Shown: positions 5,540-15,300 of the stretch, piece by piece | Layout of the letters: every line of letters starts with the position of its first letter | Position numbering within the stretch: the first letter of the stretch is position 1 | Source: an uncultured Bacilli bacterium | GTDB taxonomy: Bacteria > Bacillota_I > Bacilli_A > RF39 > UBA660 | Assembly: GCA_934091015.1 (NCBI GenBank) | Contig: CAKOKM010000019.1 | Coordinates: 1 to 24,941, forward strand | Direction: 5' to 3' | DNA length: 24,941 nt | Notes under the pieces: model-generated | Databases searched by the model: none | Seen by the model: the letters and a program-made list of their open reading frames with translations, nothing else | Told to the model about the DNA's origin: nothing | Position numbers and translations under genes: made by a program

Positions 5540-7951
5540 ATGACAAGACTAAAAGACCATTTTTTAATAAGAAATTATGAAGAAGCACGTTCATTTGATG
5601 ACGTAATGATTACTGGAAAAAATTATCGTATTACCATATTAAGTGAAGTACTAATTAGATTAGAATATTCTAAAGAAGGTAAATTCGAAAATAGACCTAC
5701 TGAATTAGTAACATGTCGTAGATTTAACAACCCTAAATTTTTTATAAAAAACGAAAAAGAATATTTAATAATATCAACTAACTATTTTAAATTAGAATAT
5801 CAAAAAGAAAAACCATTTTATGGTACAAAGTTAGCTCCTGATATTAATTTAAGAATAACTTTAAATAATTCTGATAAAATATGGTTCTTTGGTTGTGCTG
5901 AAGCCAGAAACTTTAATGGAACATCTTATTCTTTAGATGATGTAGATGGATCAGTTAAATACGAAAAAGGGTTATATTCTACCGACGGATTTGTTTCTAT
6001 AGATGATAGCAACTCCCTAATACTAAATGATGATGGATCCTTAGTAAAAAGAGAAGACGAAAGAATTGATACATATGTATTTTTATATCGTAAAGACTTT
6101 GGCTATTGTTTAAGAGATTACTTTAAATTAACTGGTAAGCCACCACTAATACCTAGATATGCTTTAGGCAATTGGTGGAGTAAAAATGTTCCCTATACTG
6201 ATGAAGAATTACTTAAATTAATAGATAACTTTAAACTTCATAATATTCCATTATCAACTATAGTTTTAAATAAAGATTGGCATATTAAACATGAAGGAAC
6301 ATCTTCTGGATTTACCTTTAATTATGATTTAATAAATAATCCTAAAGAATTAATTACTAATCTACATCAAAATAATATTCATATAGGTTTAAATATTAAT
6401 CCAATGGATGGAATATCACCAGAGGAAATAGCATACTCAAGATTTAAAAAAGAATCTCTATATGATGAAGAAGGAATAATTCCATTTAATGTATTTAATC
6501 CTGATATGTTAAATGCATATTTTGATGAATTAATAAAACCATTATATGATATTGGTGTAGATTTCTTTTGGATTGATTATAACAACCCTAAAAATCCATT
6601 AATAATAAGAACATTAAATCGTTATCACACCGATGACTTTAAAAGATTCTATAACAAAAGATCATTAATTCTATCACGTAATGGTTTAATAGCAGCCCAC
6701 AAATATCCTATACTTTATAGTGGTGAAACAATAGTAAGTTGGAAAAATCTAAATTTAATTCCTGAATTTAATTCCAAAGCTTCTAATATAGGTATCAGTT
6801 TTTGGTCTCATGACATCGGTGGATATAAATTAGGGATAGAAGATCCAGAACTATACTTGCGATTTGTTGAACTTGGAACATATTCTCCTATTTTAAGACT
6901 TTCATCAGATACATCTCACTACTATAAAAGAGAACCATGGCTTTGGGATGTTAAAACATATCTAGTTGTAAAAGATTATTTAAAATTAAGACATCGTTTA
7001 ATACCATATATATATACTGAAAGTTATAAATATAGTCAAACCGGATTACCATTAATTCAACCAATTTACTATCGTTATCCTGAAATATATGATGAATTAG
7101 ATTATAAAAATGAATATTATTTTGGAAGTGAATTATTTATCTGTCCTATTACAACTAAAAAGAACGTTATTATGAATAGAACAGTACAAAGAATTTTCTT
7201 ACCTAATGGTATCTGGTATGATTTTAAAACAGGTAAAAAATTTATGGGTGGAAAAAGATATGTAACTTTCTATAAAGATGAAGATTATCCCGTATTTGCT
7301 AAAAGAGGAACAATTATCCCTTTAGCTATATTAGATGAAAATAACTTAAATGATACTAATTCACCTAAAGAACTAGAAATTCATATTTTTCCAGGACAAT
7401 CTAATACATATAAATTATATGAAGATGATGGTAACACCCTTGAATACAAAAAAGGAGCTTACTTAATAACAGATATTGATTATAATTATCAACAAAATAA
7501 TTTTACAGTTATTATTAGACCAACAACAGGTACGCCAAGTGTAATAGCACCAACTAGAAATTATAAAATAAGATTTAGAGATGTTCGTAAACCAAGTGAT
7601 GTAATTGTCTATATTGGACAAGATAAAATTGATAATTTTGAATATTATATTGAAGATACAGATCTTATCGTAAGTATCCAAAATGTTCCAACTAATTCTC
7701 AGTTATCAATAAATTGTAAAGGTAAAGACATCGAAATAGAAGCAGAAAGAATTATTAATGAAGACTTAGATTCTATCTTAAGTGATTTACAAATAACAAC
7801 CGATTTAAAAGAAATGGTAGCTAGTATCTTATTTAGTGAAGAAGACATTAAAAAGAAAAGAATTAATATTAGAAAACTAAGAAGAAAAGGATTACATCCT
7901 AAATATATTACTATGTTCTTAAAATTATTAGAATATATTGCTGAATTATAA
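5540..7951 (+). CDS. Glycoside hydrolase family 31 protein (alpha-glucosidase-like) with an altered active site
   Basis: GH31 enzymes hydrolyse alpha-glycosidic bonds by a retaining mechanism with two aspartates. This 803-residue protein has no signal peptide, so it probably acts on imported sugars in the cytosol. An N-terminal beta domain (about 1-200) is followed by the catalytic barrel (about 205-520), with PRYALGNWWSKN at about 205 and FFWIDYNN around the expected nucleophile D346. SFWSHDIGGYK (about 420-430) and YYKREPW (about 457-463) are strong family landmarks. C-terminal beta domains include the GIWYDFKTGKKF motif and an extra lysine-rich tail. Two changes stand out: the usual DMNE after the nucleophile is DYNN, and the acid/base region reads SGETIVSW, with E396 where most members have Asp. 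The substrate is unknown and activity is not assured. The ATG at 5540 follows GAGAGG. Confidence 0.85.
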   Translation: MTRLKDHFLIRNYEEARSFDDVMITGKNYRITILSEVLIRLEYSKEGKFENRPTELVTCRRFNNPKFFIKNEKEYLIISTNYFKLEYQKEKPFYGTKLAPDINLRITLNNSDKIWFFGCAEARNFNGTSYSLDDVDGSVKYEKGLYSTDGFVSIDDSNSLILNDDGSLVKREDERIDTYVFLYRKDFGYCLRDYFKLTGKPPLIPRYALGNWWSKNVPYTDEELLKLIDNFKLHNIPLSTIVLNKDWHIKHEGTSSGFTFNYDLINNPKELITNLHQNNIHIGLNINPMDGISPEEIAYSRFKKESLYDEEGIIPFNVFNPDMLNAYFDELIKPLYDIGVDFFWIDYNNPKNPLIIRTLNRYHTDDFKRFYNKRSLILSRNGLIAAHKYPILYSGETIVSWKNLNLIPEFNSKASNIGISFWSHDIGGYKLGIEDPELYLRFVELGTYSPILRLSSDTSHYYKREPWLWDVKTYLVVKDYLKLRHRLIPYIYTESYKYSQTGLPLIQPIYYRYPEIYDELDYKNEYYFGSELFICPITTKKNVIMNRTVQRIFLPNGIWYDFKTGKKFMGGKRYVTFYKDEDYPVFAKRGTIIPLAILDENNLNDTNSPKELEIHIFPGQSNTYKLYEDDGNTLEYKKGAYLITDIDYNYQQNNFTVIIRPTTGTPSVIAPTRNYKIRFRDVRKPSDVIVYIGQDKIDNFEYYIEDTDLIVSIQNVPTNSQLSINCKGKDIEIEAERIINEDLDSILSDLQITTDLKEMVASILFSEEDIKKKRINIRKLRRKGLHPKYITMFLKLLEYIAEL

Positions 7952-7952
7952 A

Positions 7953-7981
7953 TTGAAAGTATTTTAATATTAATGTATAAT
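7953..7981 (+). promoter_or_regulatory. Promoter of the surface-protein gene
   Basis: TTGAAA (7953-7958), a 17-base spacer and TATAAT (7976-7981). It starts two bases after the GH31 stop codon, so the next gene has its own transcript. Confidence 0.75.
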
Positions 7982-8001
7982 TTAAAAGAAGGTGATAGTA
8001 A

Positions 8002-10188
8002 TTGAAAACTATATTAAATTATATTAAAAAGAATAGAAATATCATTTTATTAATAATATCTTTTGTGTTTTTAACTATGTTAATTTTAGGTATGACATAT
8101 GCTTATTTTGATTTAAAAACTGGTGGTGAAACAGAATCTACTATGAATATCGGTGGAGCAGAAATATCAGCAACATATTCTTATTCCAATAGTATTAATA
8201 TTACTGATGCAATACCAAGCGATGATCCTATAGCAACCAAAGACTTTTATATAACCTACAAAAACACCTCTAATGAAGAATATAAAATATATTTAAAAGC
8301 AGTTATTGATTATAATACCTTTACGGATGTTGAAAATGAAGGAGTTCTTTATTATGATATCTACAATAAAACAACTTCAACAACTATTCAAGATAAAACT
8401 ATGTTTCCAATTATAACAAAAGGAAAAGCTATATTAAAAGATATAACTATACCAGCAAAATCAACAACAACAGTAAATTATCAAATGAAATTTTATTTTC
8501 CGAAATCAGATAAGTTACAAAATTCTGATAAACAATTATTATTAAATGCAAATATTTCAATTGAAAGTGATGACACATTAGAATATTCAACAAATCTTTT
8601 AAATCATATAAATCTAATGTATCAAAATGAACCTGAAAAAAATTTTCTAGTAGCAGATAATACTTCGCATAAAAATATAAGATATGTAGGAGCATCACCT
8701 AAAAATTATATTTATTTTAATGAAGAACTATGGAGAATAATTGGTATATTTAATGTGTATAATAATGAGACTAACCAATATGAAGAAATGGTAAAAATTG
8801 TAAGAAATGATTCACTAGGTAATTATTCATGGGATACTTCTGAAGAAAATATTCACGGCATTAATAACTGGCCAACATCTAAATTGCAAAGTGAATTAAA
8901 TGGAGATTATTTGAATACTTCATTAACTGAAAATCCGTATTGGTATAATGGATCTAGTGCCAAGAAAACTAACACATTTGACCGTTCTAAAGTAATTAAA
9001 GATGAGTATCAACAAATGATTGGGAATGTTCGATGGAATTTAGGTGGATCAAAATATACTAATCCAAGTGATCCACCATATGGACTACCAACTTTAGAAC
9101 AATATAATTCTGAACGTGATATTACAGTTTATACAGGTGATAGTGTAACTCGTGCAACTACGTGGGATGGAAAAATCGGATTAATAAATGCCAGTGATTA
9201 TGGTTATGCATCTACTGATGAAGATTGTCGCAATAATTTAAGAGCTGGTGTAACATATACAAATAATACTTATGATTACAGTGGTTCAAAATGTAAAAAT
9301 AATAACTGGCTTCAAAAAACAAGTTGGTATTGGTCACTTACTGGTTCATCTCAAACTTCTACAATAATATATGCAATTGAAGCTTCTGGTTTAGTAAATA
9401 ATTCATTAGCTAGTAATAGTGGTGGCATTTATCCTACATTATATTTATTACCAAATACTAAGATAACTTCTGGAACAGGTGAAAAAAGTAATCCATACAA
9501 AATGATTTATAAGGCATTTAGAGATGATTCGTGGGAAACAATTGTTAATAATGTTAAAGATGGAAAAGGTAAAAAATATCAAGTTGGCGATGAAAAAGAA
9601 GTTAATATTGGTAATAATAACTATACTGTTCGACTAACCAATAATTCATCACCTAGTGTGTTGTGTAATGATAGTACTTTTTCTCAAACCGCATGTGGAT
9701 TTGTAGTTGAATTTGTTGATATAATAAGTAGAAAAGAATTCAATGATACTGATACCAATGTAGGTGGTTGGAAGGATAGTAAAATTCGTTCTTATCTAAA
9801 TAATGAGTTTATAAATGAATTACCAGCTGATTTAAAAAATATAATCATAGATACCAAAGTAATATCAGGTCATGGTAGTACCGAAGGAGAAGAAAATTTT
9901 GAAACTACGGATAAATTATATTTATTAGGTACTAAAGAAGTATGGGGAGTTAATGGCGGAACTGCTTATAACAAAATGAGACAATTGGATTATTATGCGA
10001 ATAATAATGTAACAATTAATTCTAATAACGATTTCACCATAAAAAAATATAATAATTCCAATTATTCGTGGTGGCTTCGAGATGCTGCTTCTACTGAACA
10101 ATTCTATTACGTTAATTCTACAGGAAAATGGACTAGATATAATGCTAGCTTTGCAAATGGTCTAACTCCCGCATTCCGTATCGGATAA
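8002..10188 (+). CDS. Membrane-anchored surface protein: SipW-type N-terminus and two DUF6273-like modules
   Basis: The 728-residue protein starts with TTG at 8002 behind AGAAGGTGAT. Residues 13-33 form a hydrophobic segment ending in GMTYAYF (30-36), the pattern of SipW-dependent TasA/camelysin-type exported proteins. A beta-rich domain follows (about 40-190), with FYITYKNTSNEEYKIYLKA. Two related modules come next. The first, about 235-500, begins with EELWRIIGIF and contains VKIVRNDSLGNYSWD. The second, about 505-728, holds GWKDSKIRSYLNNEF, SWWLRDAAS and the terminal LTPAFRIG, which matches the DUF6273 ending ('GvRPAFri'). It is probably exposed outside the membrane and anchored by the N-terminal helix, since no LPXTG sorting signal is present. 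The role is unknown; adhesion or matrix building are possibilities. It has a dedicated promoter and terminator. Confidence 0.75.
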   Translation: MKTILNYIKKNRNIILLIISFVFLTMLILGMTYAYFDLKTGGETESTMNIGGAEISATYSYSNSINITDAIPSDDPIATKDFYITYKNTSNEEYKIYLKAVIDYNTFTDVENEGVLYYDIYNKTTSTTIQDKTMFPIITKGKAILKDITIPAKSTTTVNYQMKFYFPKSDKLQNSDKQLLLNANISIESDDTLEYSTNLLNHINLMYQNEPEKNFLVADNTSHKNIRYVGASPKNYIYFNEELWRIIGIFNVYNNETNQYEEMVKIVRNDSLGNYSWDTSEENIHGINNWPTSKLQSELNGDYLNTSLTENPYWYNGSSAKKTNTFDRSKVIKDEYQQMIGNVRWNLGGSKYTNPSDPPYGLPTLEQYNSERDITVYTGDSVTRATTWDGKIGLINASDYGYASTDEDCRNNLRAGVTYTNNTYDYSGSKCKNNNWLQKTSWYWSLTGSSQTSTIIYAIEASGLVNNSLASNSGGIYPTLYLLPNTKITSGTGEKSNPYKMIYKAFRDDSWETIVNNVKDGKGKKYQVGDEKEVNIGNNNYTVRLTNNSSPSVLCNDSTFSQTACGFVVEFVDIISRKEFNDTDTNVGGWKDSKIRSYLNNEFINELPADLKNIIIDTKVISGHGSTEGEENFETTDKLYLLGTKEVWGVNGGTAYNKMRQLDYYANNNVTINSNNDFTIKKYNNSNYSWWLRDAASTEQFYYVNSTGKWTRYNASFANGLTPAFRIG

Positions 10189-10208
10189 AATATTTGTAAA
10201 TTGATAGT

Positions 10209-10258
10209 TAACTCCAAAAAAATTATAAAAATATTGATTTTTTTGGAGTTATTTGTTA
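10209..10258 (+). terminator. Long hairpin terminator after the surface-protein gene
   Basis: A perfect 15-bp inverted repeat (10209-10223 with 10237-10251) around a 13-base loop, with TTTG and a further T-rich stretch after it. The A7/T7 runs inside the arms give T tracts on both strands. Confidence 0.75.
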
Positions 10259-10279
10259 TATTTTTGCTAGGTGATAAAA

Positions 10280-11611
10280 ATGAAACGAAAAGCAATGAAA
10301 GATTTAATCAATTGGAAAAATAAAAAAAATAGAAAGCCTTTATTACTATATGGAGCAAGGCAAGTAGGAAAAACATATCTAGTTAAAGCATTTGGTAAAG
10401 AATATTTTGAAGATGTGATTTATATAAATTTTGAAACAAACAATGTTGTAAACAAGATATTTGAAGAAGATATAAATCCATCGTCTATTATAAAGAATTT
10501 AGAAATAATTTTCGGAAGAAAAATTGAAAAAGACAAAACATTAATATTTTTTGATGAAATACAAAGAAATACACGAGCATTATCTTCTTTAAAATACTTT
10601 TGTGAAGATGCTAAAGAATATTATGTAATTGCAGCTGGAAGTTTACTTGGTGTACATATTAACAAAAAAGATTACTCCTTTCCAGTTGGAAAAGTTGATT
10701 TCCTAACAATTTATCCTCTTTCTTTTGATGAGTTTTTACTAAATAGTGGTTATGAAAAATTACTAATAGAAATTAAAAATTGTTATGAAAATAACACTAA
10801 AATGAAAACTATTTTGCATGAAAAAGCTTTAGATTTATATTATGATTATTTAACTCTTGGTGGAATGCCTGAAGTTATTTATACATATTTGACAACTAAT
10901 TCAATAGTTGAAGCAATAGATTATCAAAAAAATATAATAGAATCATATAAAAACGACATTACTAAATATTGTGATAATTCTAGTACAGCAAATAAAATAA
11001 TTGCCTGTTTCGATTCGATTCCAGTTCAACTAGGTAAAGATAATAAAAAATTCCAATATAAATTAGTTCAAAAAGGTGGAACAAGTTCAATTTTTGGCGA
11101 TTCAATAGATTGGTTAGTTAATGCCGGTATTACTAATAAATGCATTAAAACAAATATTGGAGTTCCTCTAAAAATGTATGAAGAAAATGAATCGTTTAAA
11201 CTTTATATGAATGATGTGGGGTTGTTAACAAATCTAAGTGAGTTTCCCCTTTATTTATTAAAAAATAGAGAAGCGGCTAATGAATTAATGATAGGAATGC
11301 TTACTGAAAATTATGTTGCAAGTTCTCTAAAATATAACGGAATAAATTTAAATTATTGGAAAAATGATTATGATAGTGAAGTAGACTTTATTTTACAATC
11401 AACTAATGGAAATATAATTCCTCTAGAGGTTAAATCAAGTACTAATACAAAATCTCGTAGTTTAAACAATTATATGAAAGAATATGAACCAAAATATGGA
11501 ATAAGAATTTCTACTAAAAATTTTGGTTATGAAAATAATATTAAATCAATCCCATTATATGCCTCATTTTGTATTAACAAAGATAATTTAGACACAATAA
11601 AAGGAAGATAA
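10280..11611 (+). CDS. AAA_14/DUF4143 family ATPase with a C-terminal nuclease-like domain
   Basis: This is a 443-residue member of the large, poorly understood archaeal/bacterial ATPase family with AAA_14 and DUF4143 domains. Walker A is GARQVGKT at residues 25-32, Walker B is LIFFDEIQ with D92-E93, and a LGGMPEVI motif lies near 191. The DUF4143 part has a PD-(D/E)XK-like signature: SEVDF with D369, then PLEVKSS with E383 and K385. Such genes are frequent in gut genomes as variable accessory genes; proposed roles in DNA handling or mobile elements are unproven. I chose the ATG at 10280 because TAGGTGAT (10268-10275) is its ribosome site and overlaps the upstream GTG at 10271. The AlbA_2 gene at 16841 has a very similar start context. 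Confidence 0.85.
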   Translation: MKRKAMKDLINWKNKKNRKPLLLYGARQVGKTYLVKAFGKEYFEDVIYINFETNNVVNKIFEEDINPSSIIKNLEIIFGRKIEKDKTLIFFDEIQRNTRALSSLKYFCEDAKEYYVIAAGSLLGVHINKKDYSFPVGKVDFLTIYPLSFDEFLLNSGYEKLLIEIKNCYENNTKMKTILHEKALDLYYDYLTLGGMPEVIYTYLTTNSIVEAIDYQKNIIESYKNDITKYCDNSSTANKIIACFDSIPVQLGKDNKKFQYKLVQKGGTSSIFGDSIDWLVNAGITNKCIKTNIGVPLKMYEENESFKLYMNDVGLLTNLSEFPLYLLKNREAANELMIGMLTENYVASSLKYNGINLNYWKNDYDSEVDFILQSTNGNIIPLEVKSSTNTKSRSLNNYMKEYEPKYGIRISTKNFGYENNIKSIPLYASFCINKDNLDTIKGR

Positions 11612-11633
11612 ATTAAACTCATCTTCCTTTTTT
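11601..11633. terminator. Bidirectional terminator between convergent ATPase and TetR genes
   Basis: AAGGAAGAT (11601-11609) pairs with ATCTTCCTT (11621-11629); T-runs follow on both strands. The plus arm includes the end of the ATPase coding region. Confidence 0.8.
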
Positions 11634-12195
11634 AAATATTATCTGGAATAAGCACACTTAAATAATTAATAATATCTTGTTTACTATATTTATTATCACT
11701 CTTTAAATAATTAAGTCCAACCATTGAAACAGCACCTAAATAAAAATTGATAATAACATCAGCCGGAACACTCTTTCTATCAATATTACTAATATTTAAT
11801 CTTTTATTAATATCTTTAATAGTAGTATCCAAAATAATATCTACAACTAAACTATTTCTATTACTTAAAATTATTGAGTAATAGATTTTTTTATGTTCTT
11901 CTAAATGATCTAGTAATAGTCTAATTAGTTCCATATAATATTCTTTTGTACTAACAATAAATTTATTTTCATCTAACTTATCAAATAATTCATTCTTTAA
12001 AGTATTAAGTAAATCTACAAACAAATCATATTTATCATTATAATGAGAATAAAATGTTGATCTATTAATCATACTTATTGCACATAAATCATTTACCTTT
12101 ATATCTTCAAACGCCTTAGTTTCCATTTCATTTAAAAGAGCTTCATATAATAATTTTTTAGTCTTAGTAATTCTTAAATCTTCTTTCTTTTCCAT
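11632..12195 (-). CDS. TetR/AcrR-family transcriptional regulator
   Basis: This is a 187-residue one-domain-plus-ligand-domain regulator. The N-terminal helix-turn-helix is clear (about 27-55): FEDIKVNDLCAISMINRSTFYSHYNDKYDLF is the TetR 'I.V.dIc..a.inRsTFY.hF.dKydL' pattern. The C-terminal part (about 75-187) would bind the inducer and form the dimer, and resembles the TetR_C group often found with transporters. It is transcribed divergently from the MMPL transporter operon, with 171 bases between the start codons and a palindrome over the transporter promoter. By the usual logic of this arrangement it represses that operon and itself. The inducer is unknown. Confidence 0.9.
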   Translation of the reverse strand: MEKKEDLRITKTKKLLYEALLNEMETKAFEDIKVNDLCAISMINRSTFYSHYNDKYDLFVDLLNTLKNELFDKLDENKFIVSTKEYYMELIRLLLDHLEEHKKIYYSIILSNRNSLVVDIILDTTIKDINKRLNISNIDRKSVPADVIINFYLGAVSMVGLNYLKSDNKYSKQDIINYLSVLIPDNI

Positions 12196-12243
12196 TTAAT
12201 TCACCAACTTAATAATACATCAGTTTATTAAAAATTAAAAGTA

Positions 12244-12294
12244 AAACAACATTAGTCTATTATTTATTAATACATATTCATAATTATGTTGTTT
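12244..12294. repeat. Spaced 9-bp inverted repeat between TetR and MMPL genes
   Basis: AAACAACAT (12244-12252) and ATGTTGTTT (12286-12294) are perfect complements 33 bases apart. The left arm overlaps the likely minus-strand tetR promoter region. They may be separate regulator half-sites or a second operator. Confidence 0.4.
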
Positions 12295-12307
12295 ATCATA
12301 CAAAAAT

Positions 12308-12327
12308 ATTAACATGTTGGTGTTAAT
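12308..12327. promoter_or_regulatory. Probable TetR operator: ATTAACA-N6-TGTTAAT
   Basis: A perfect 7-bp-arm palindrome of 20 bp that covers the -35 of the transporter promoter. This size and place fit repression by the divergent TetR protein. Confidence 0.6.
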
Positions 12328-12346
12328 TTAGTTTCATAAGTATATT
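12317..12346 (+). promoter_or_regulatory. Promoter of the MMPL operon
   Basis: TTGGTG (12317-12322), an 18-base spacer and TATATT (12341-12346). The -35 lies inside the palindrome at 12308-12327. Confidence 0.5.
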
Positions 12347-12366
12347 ATTATTAAGTGGAGGGAAAA

Positions 12367-15300
12367 ATGAAAAAAATAAGTAAATTTATAATTAATAATA
12401 AAACAAAAGTGTTAATTATATCATGTATCCTTTTAGCTCTATCATTTATTGGTATGAAACTAACAACAATAAATTACAATATCTTAGTTTACTTACCAAG
12501 TGAAATAGATACTATTAAAGGACAAGATATCTTAACCGACGAATTTAATATGGGTTCTTATTCCATAGTAGTTGCTGAAAACTTATCTCCTAAAGAAATA
12601 TTAAACTTAAAAGATAAAATTACTAAAGTTGAAGGAGTAAATGAAGTTTTAAGTATCTACGATGTTTTAGGAACTAACATACCAATTGATATTTTACCAT
12701 CAGAAATTAAAGATAAAATTCATCAAGATAATACTGACTTAATGTTTATAACTTTCAAGTATTCAACAAGTGATGAAAGAACCATTAATGCCGTAGAAGA
12801 AATAAGAAATATCACTGATCATAAATTAATGCAAGGTGGTATGAGTTCAATGGTACTTGATACAATGAACTTATCTAATGAAGAAATAACTATTTATGTA
12901 ATAATTGCTGTCATTCTTTGTTTATTAGTTCTTGAGTTATCTCTAGATTCATATGTTGTACCAATTCTTTTACTAGCTAACATAGGAATGGCTATTATGT
13001 ACAACTTTGGTACTAACGTATTCTTAGGAGACATCTCATACATAACCAAAGCTTTAGTTGCTGTCTTACAATTAGGTGTAACAACCGACTACTCAATATT
13101 CTTATATCATGCTTATGAAGATAAAAAAGAAAAAATGAGCAGGGAAGAGGCTATGGAAGAAGCCATCTCTGAAACGTTTACATCAGTAGTAGGATCATCA
13201 CTAACAACAATTGCTGGTTTCCTCGTGTTATGTACTATGAAATTAACATTAGGTACTGACCTCGGAATAGTTATGGCTAAAGGTGTATTACTAGGAATTA
13301 TCTCAGTACTTACCATCTTCCCAAGTTTATTATTATTCTTTGATAAACAAGTAACAAAAACAAAACATAAAAAATTAATGCCAAACTTTAATAAAATAAA
13401 TACATTTATTGTAAATCACAATAAAGCATTCTTTGTAATATTCATTATTCTTTTAATACCTCTTTACTTAGCCAATAATAAAGTAGAAGTATATTATAAG
13501 TTAGATAGATCACTTCCAAGTTATCTAGAAAGTGTTAAAACAAATGAATTATTAAAAGAAAAATATAATATAGTTAGTCCTCAAATCATCTTAGTAGATA
13601 AAAATCTAAAAACAGATGACTTAACAAATCTAACTAATGAATTATCATCATTAAAAGGAATTGACTTAACATTATCAACAACAAAATTAGCAGAATATGG
13701 ACTATCAGATAATATGATTAACTTATTTGATAGTGATAAATACAACTTAATATTAATAAATTCTGAATATGATGTTGCAACTAATGAATTAAATAATCAA
13801 ATAGAAGAAATAAATAAAATAGTTAAGAAATATGATCAAAATGGAATAGTTGCTGGAGAAGGAGCCTTAATGAAAGACTTAGTAACCATCTGTGATACTG
13901 ACTTTAAAAACGTTAACTATTCATCTATACTATGTATTTTCTTAATCCTATTTATTATATTAAAGAATTTCTCCTTACCATTCTTACTAATAATTGTTAT
14001 TGAAGGAGCTATTTTTGCTAACATGAGCATTTCATACTTTACAGGTAGTGTACTACCATTTATTGCTCCAATCGTTTTAGGAACAATCCAATTAGGTGCA
14101 ACAATTGATTATGCTATTTTAATAACTACAACATATGTAAATAATCGTAAAACAAATAAGAGTAAAAAAGAATGTATGATTAATACTTTAAATTACTGTG
14201 GACATTCTGTCCTAGTAAGTGCTGCTTGTTTCTTTGCTGCCACCTTTGGAGTAGGAGTATATTCTAAAATTGAAATGATCGGATCAATTTGTAACTTAAT
14301 AAGTAGAGGAGCCCTAATAAGTATGTTATTTGTTCTAACTATCTTACCTTCAATTCTACTTATATTTGATAACATAATAAATAAAACTAATATGAAAGGA
14401 AATAAAATGAAAAAATTAAATTTAGCTGCATTAACAGTTGTTATGCTAAGCCCATTATGTGTTTTTGCTAATACTAAAACTGAAACTGTTTATTCTAAAA
14501 TAGATGAAAACGGTAATGTTATAAGTACAACAGTTAATGAACAAATAAAAAATACTAAAAAATTAGATACCATCGAAGATTATACTGAATTAGAAGATAT
14601 TTTAAATATCTCATCAAATGACGAAATAACTAAATTAAATAAAAATATAACAATTAATGCCTTAGGAAAAGATGTATTCTATCAAGGAACAAGTAAAAAA
14701 TCTTTACCAATAGGTGTTAACATTAAATATTATCTAGATGGAAAAGAAGAATCTTTAGATAATATCTTAGGTAAATCAGGTAAAATTAAAATCGTAATTA
14801 ATTTTACTAATAATGAAAAACATAATGCTTTAGTTAATGGAAAACAAGAAACTATGTATACACCATTCTTAGTAACTATGGGAACTATGTTAGATAGTAG
14901 TGCTACAAATATAAAAATTAATAATGGTAAAGTAGTTGCAAACGGAAACAAAAATATGGTTGTTGGTATCTCCTCACCATACTTAAATAGAAGCCTAAAT
15001 ATAAGTGAATTGTCTACTTTAAATACTTTAACTTTATTTTATGAAACTGATAACTTTAAATTACCAACAATGTACTTTGTTGCAACTAATAAATTACTTG
15101 CTGATGCTGACTTATCTATTTTTAATAAATTAGCTGGCTTAAATTCTAAAGTAGATGAATTACAAACTAATATGAATAAAATTGATAATGGCGCTAGTGA
15201 CTTATCAAAAGGAATTAATAAATTAAAAAATTCTTTATCATCATCTATTAATAATTTAAAAAATAATAATGAAGATGCTTTAGATGAAAATACTCTTGCT

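Noticed and set aside
8447..8698. Minus-strand hydrophobic open frame inside the surface-protein gene
   Set aside because: It mirrors the AT-rich codons of the plus-strand gene; the plus strand has promoter, ribosome site and recognisable domains.
10209..10251. 15-bp inverted repeat as the ends of a small mobile element
   Set aside because: Only 13 bases lie between the arms and no target duplication is visible; its place right after a stop codon with A/T runs marks a terminator.
13113..14951. Open frames on the minus strand within the transporter gene
   Set aside because: They are antisense shadows of the MMPL gene, with no ribosome sites and no family resemblance.
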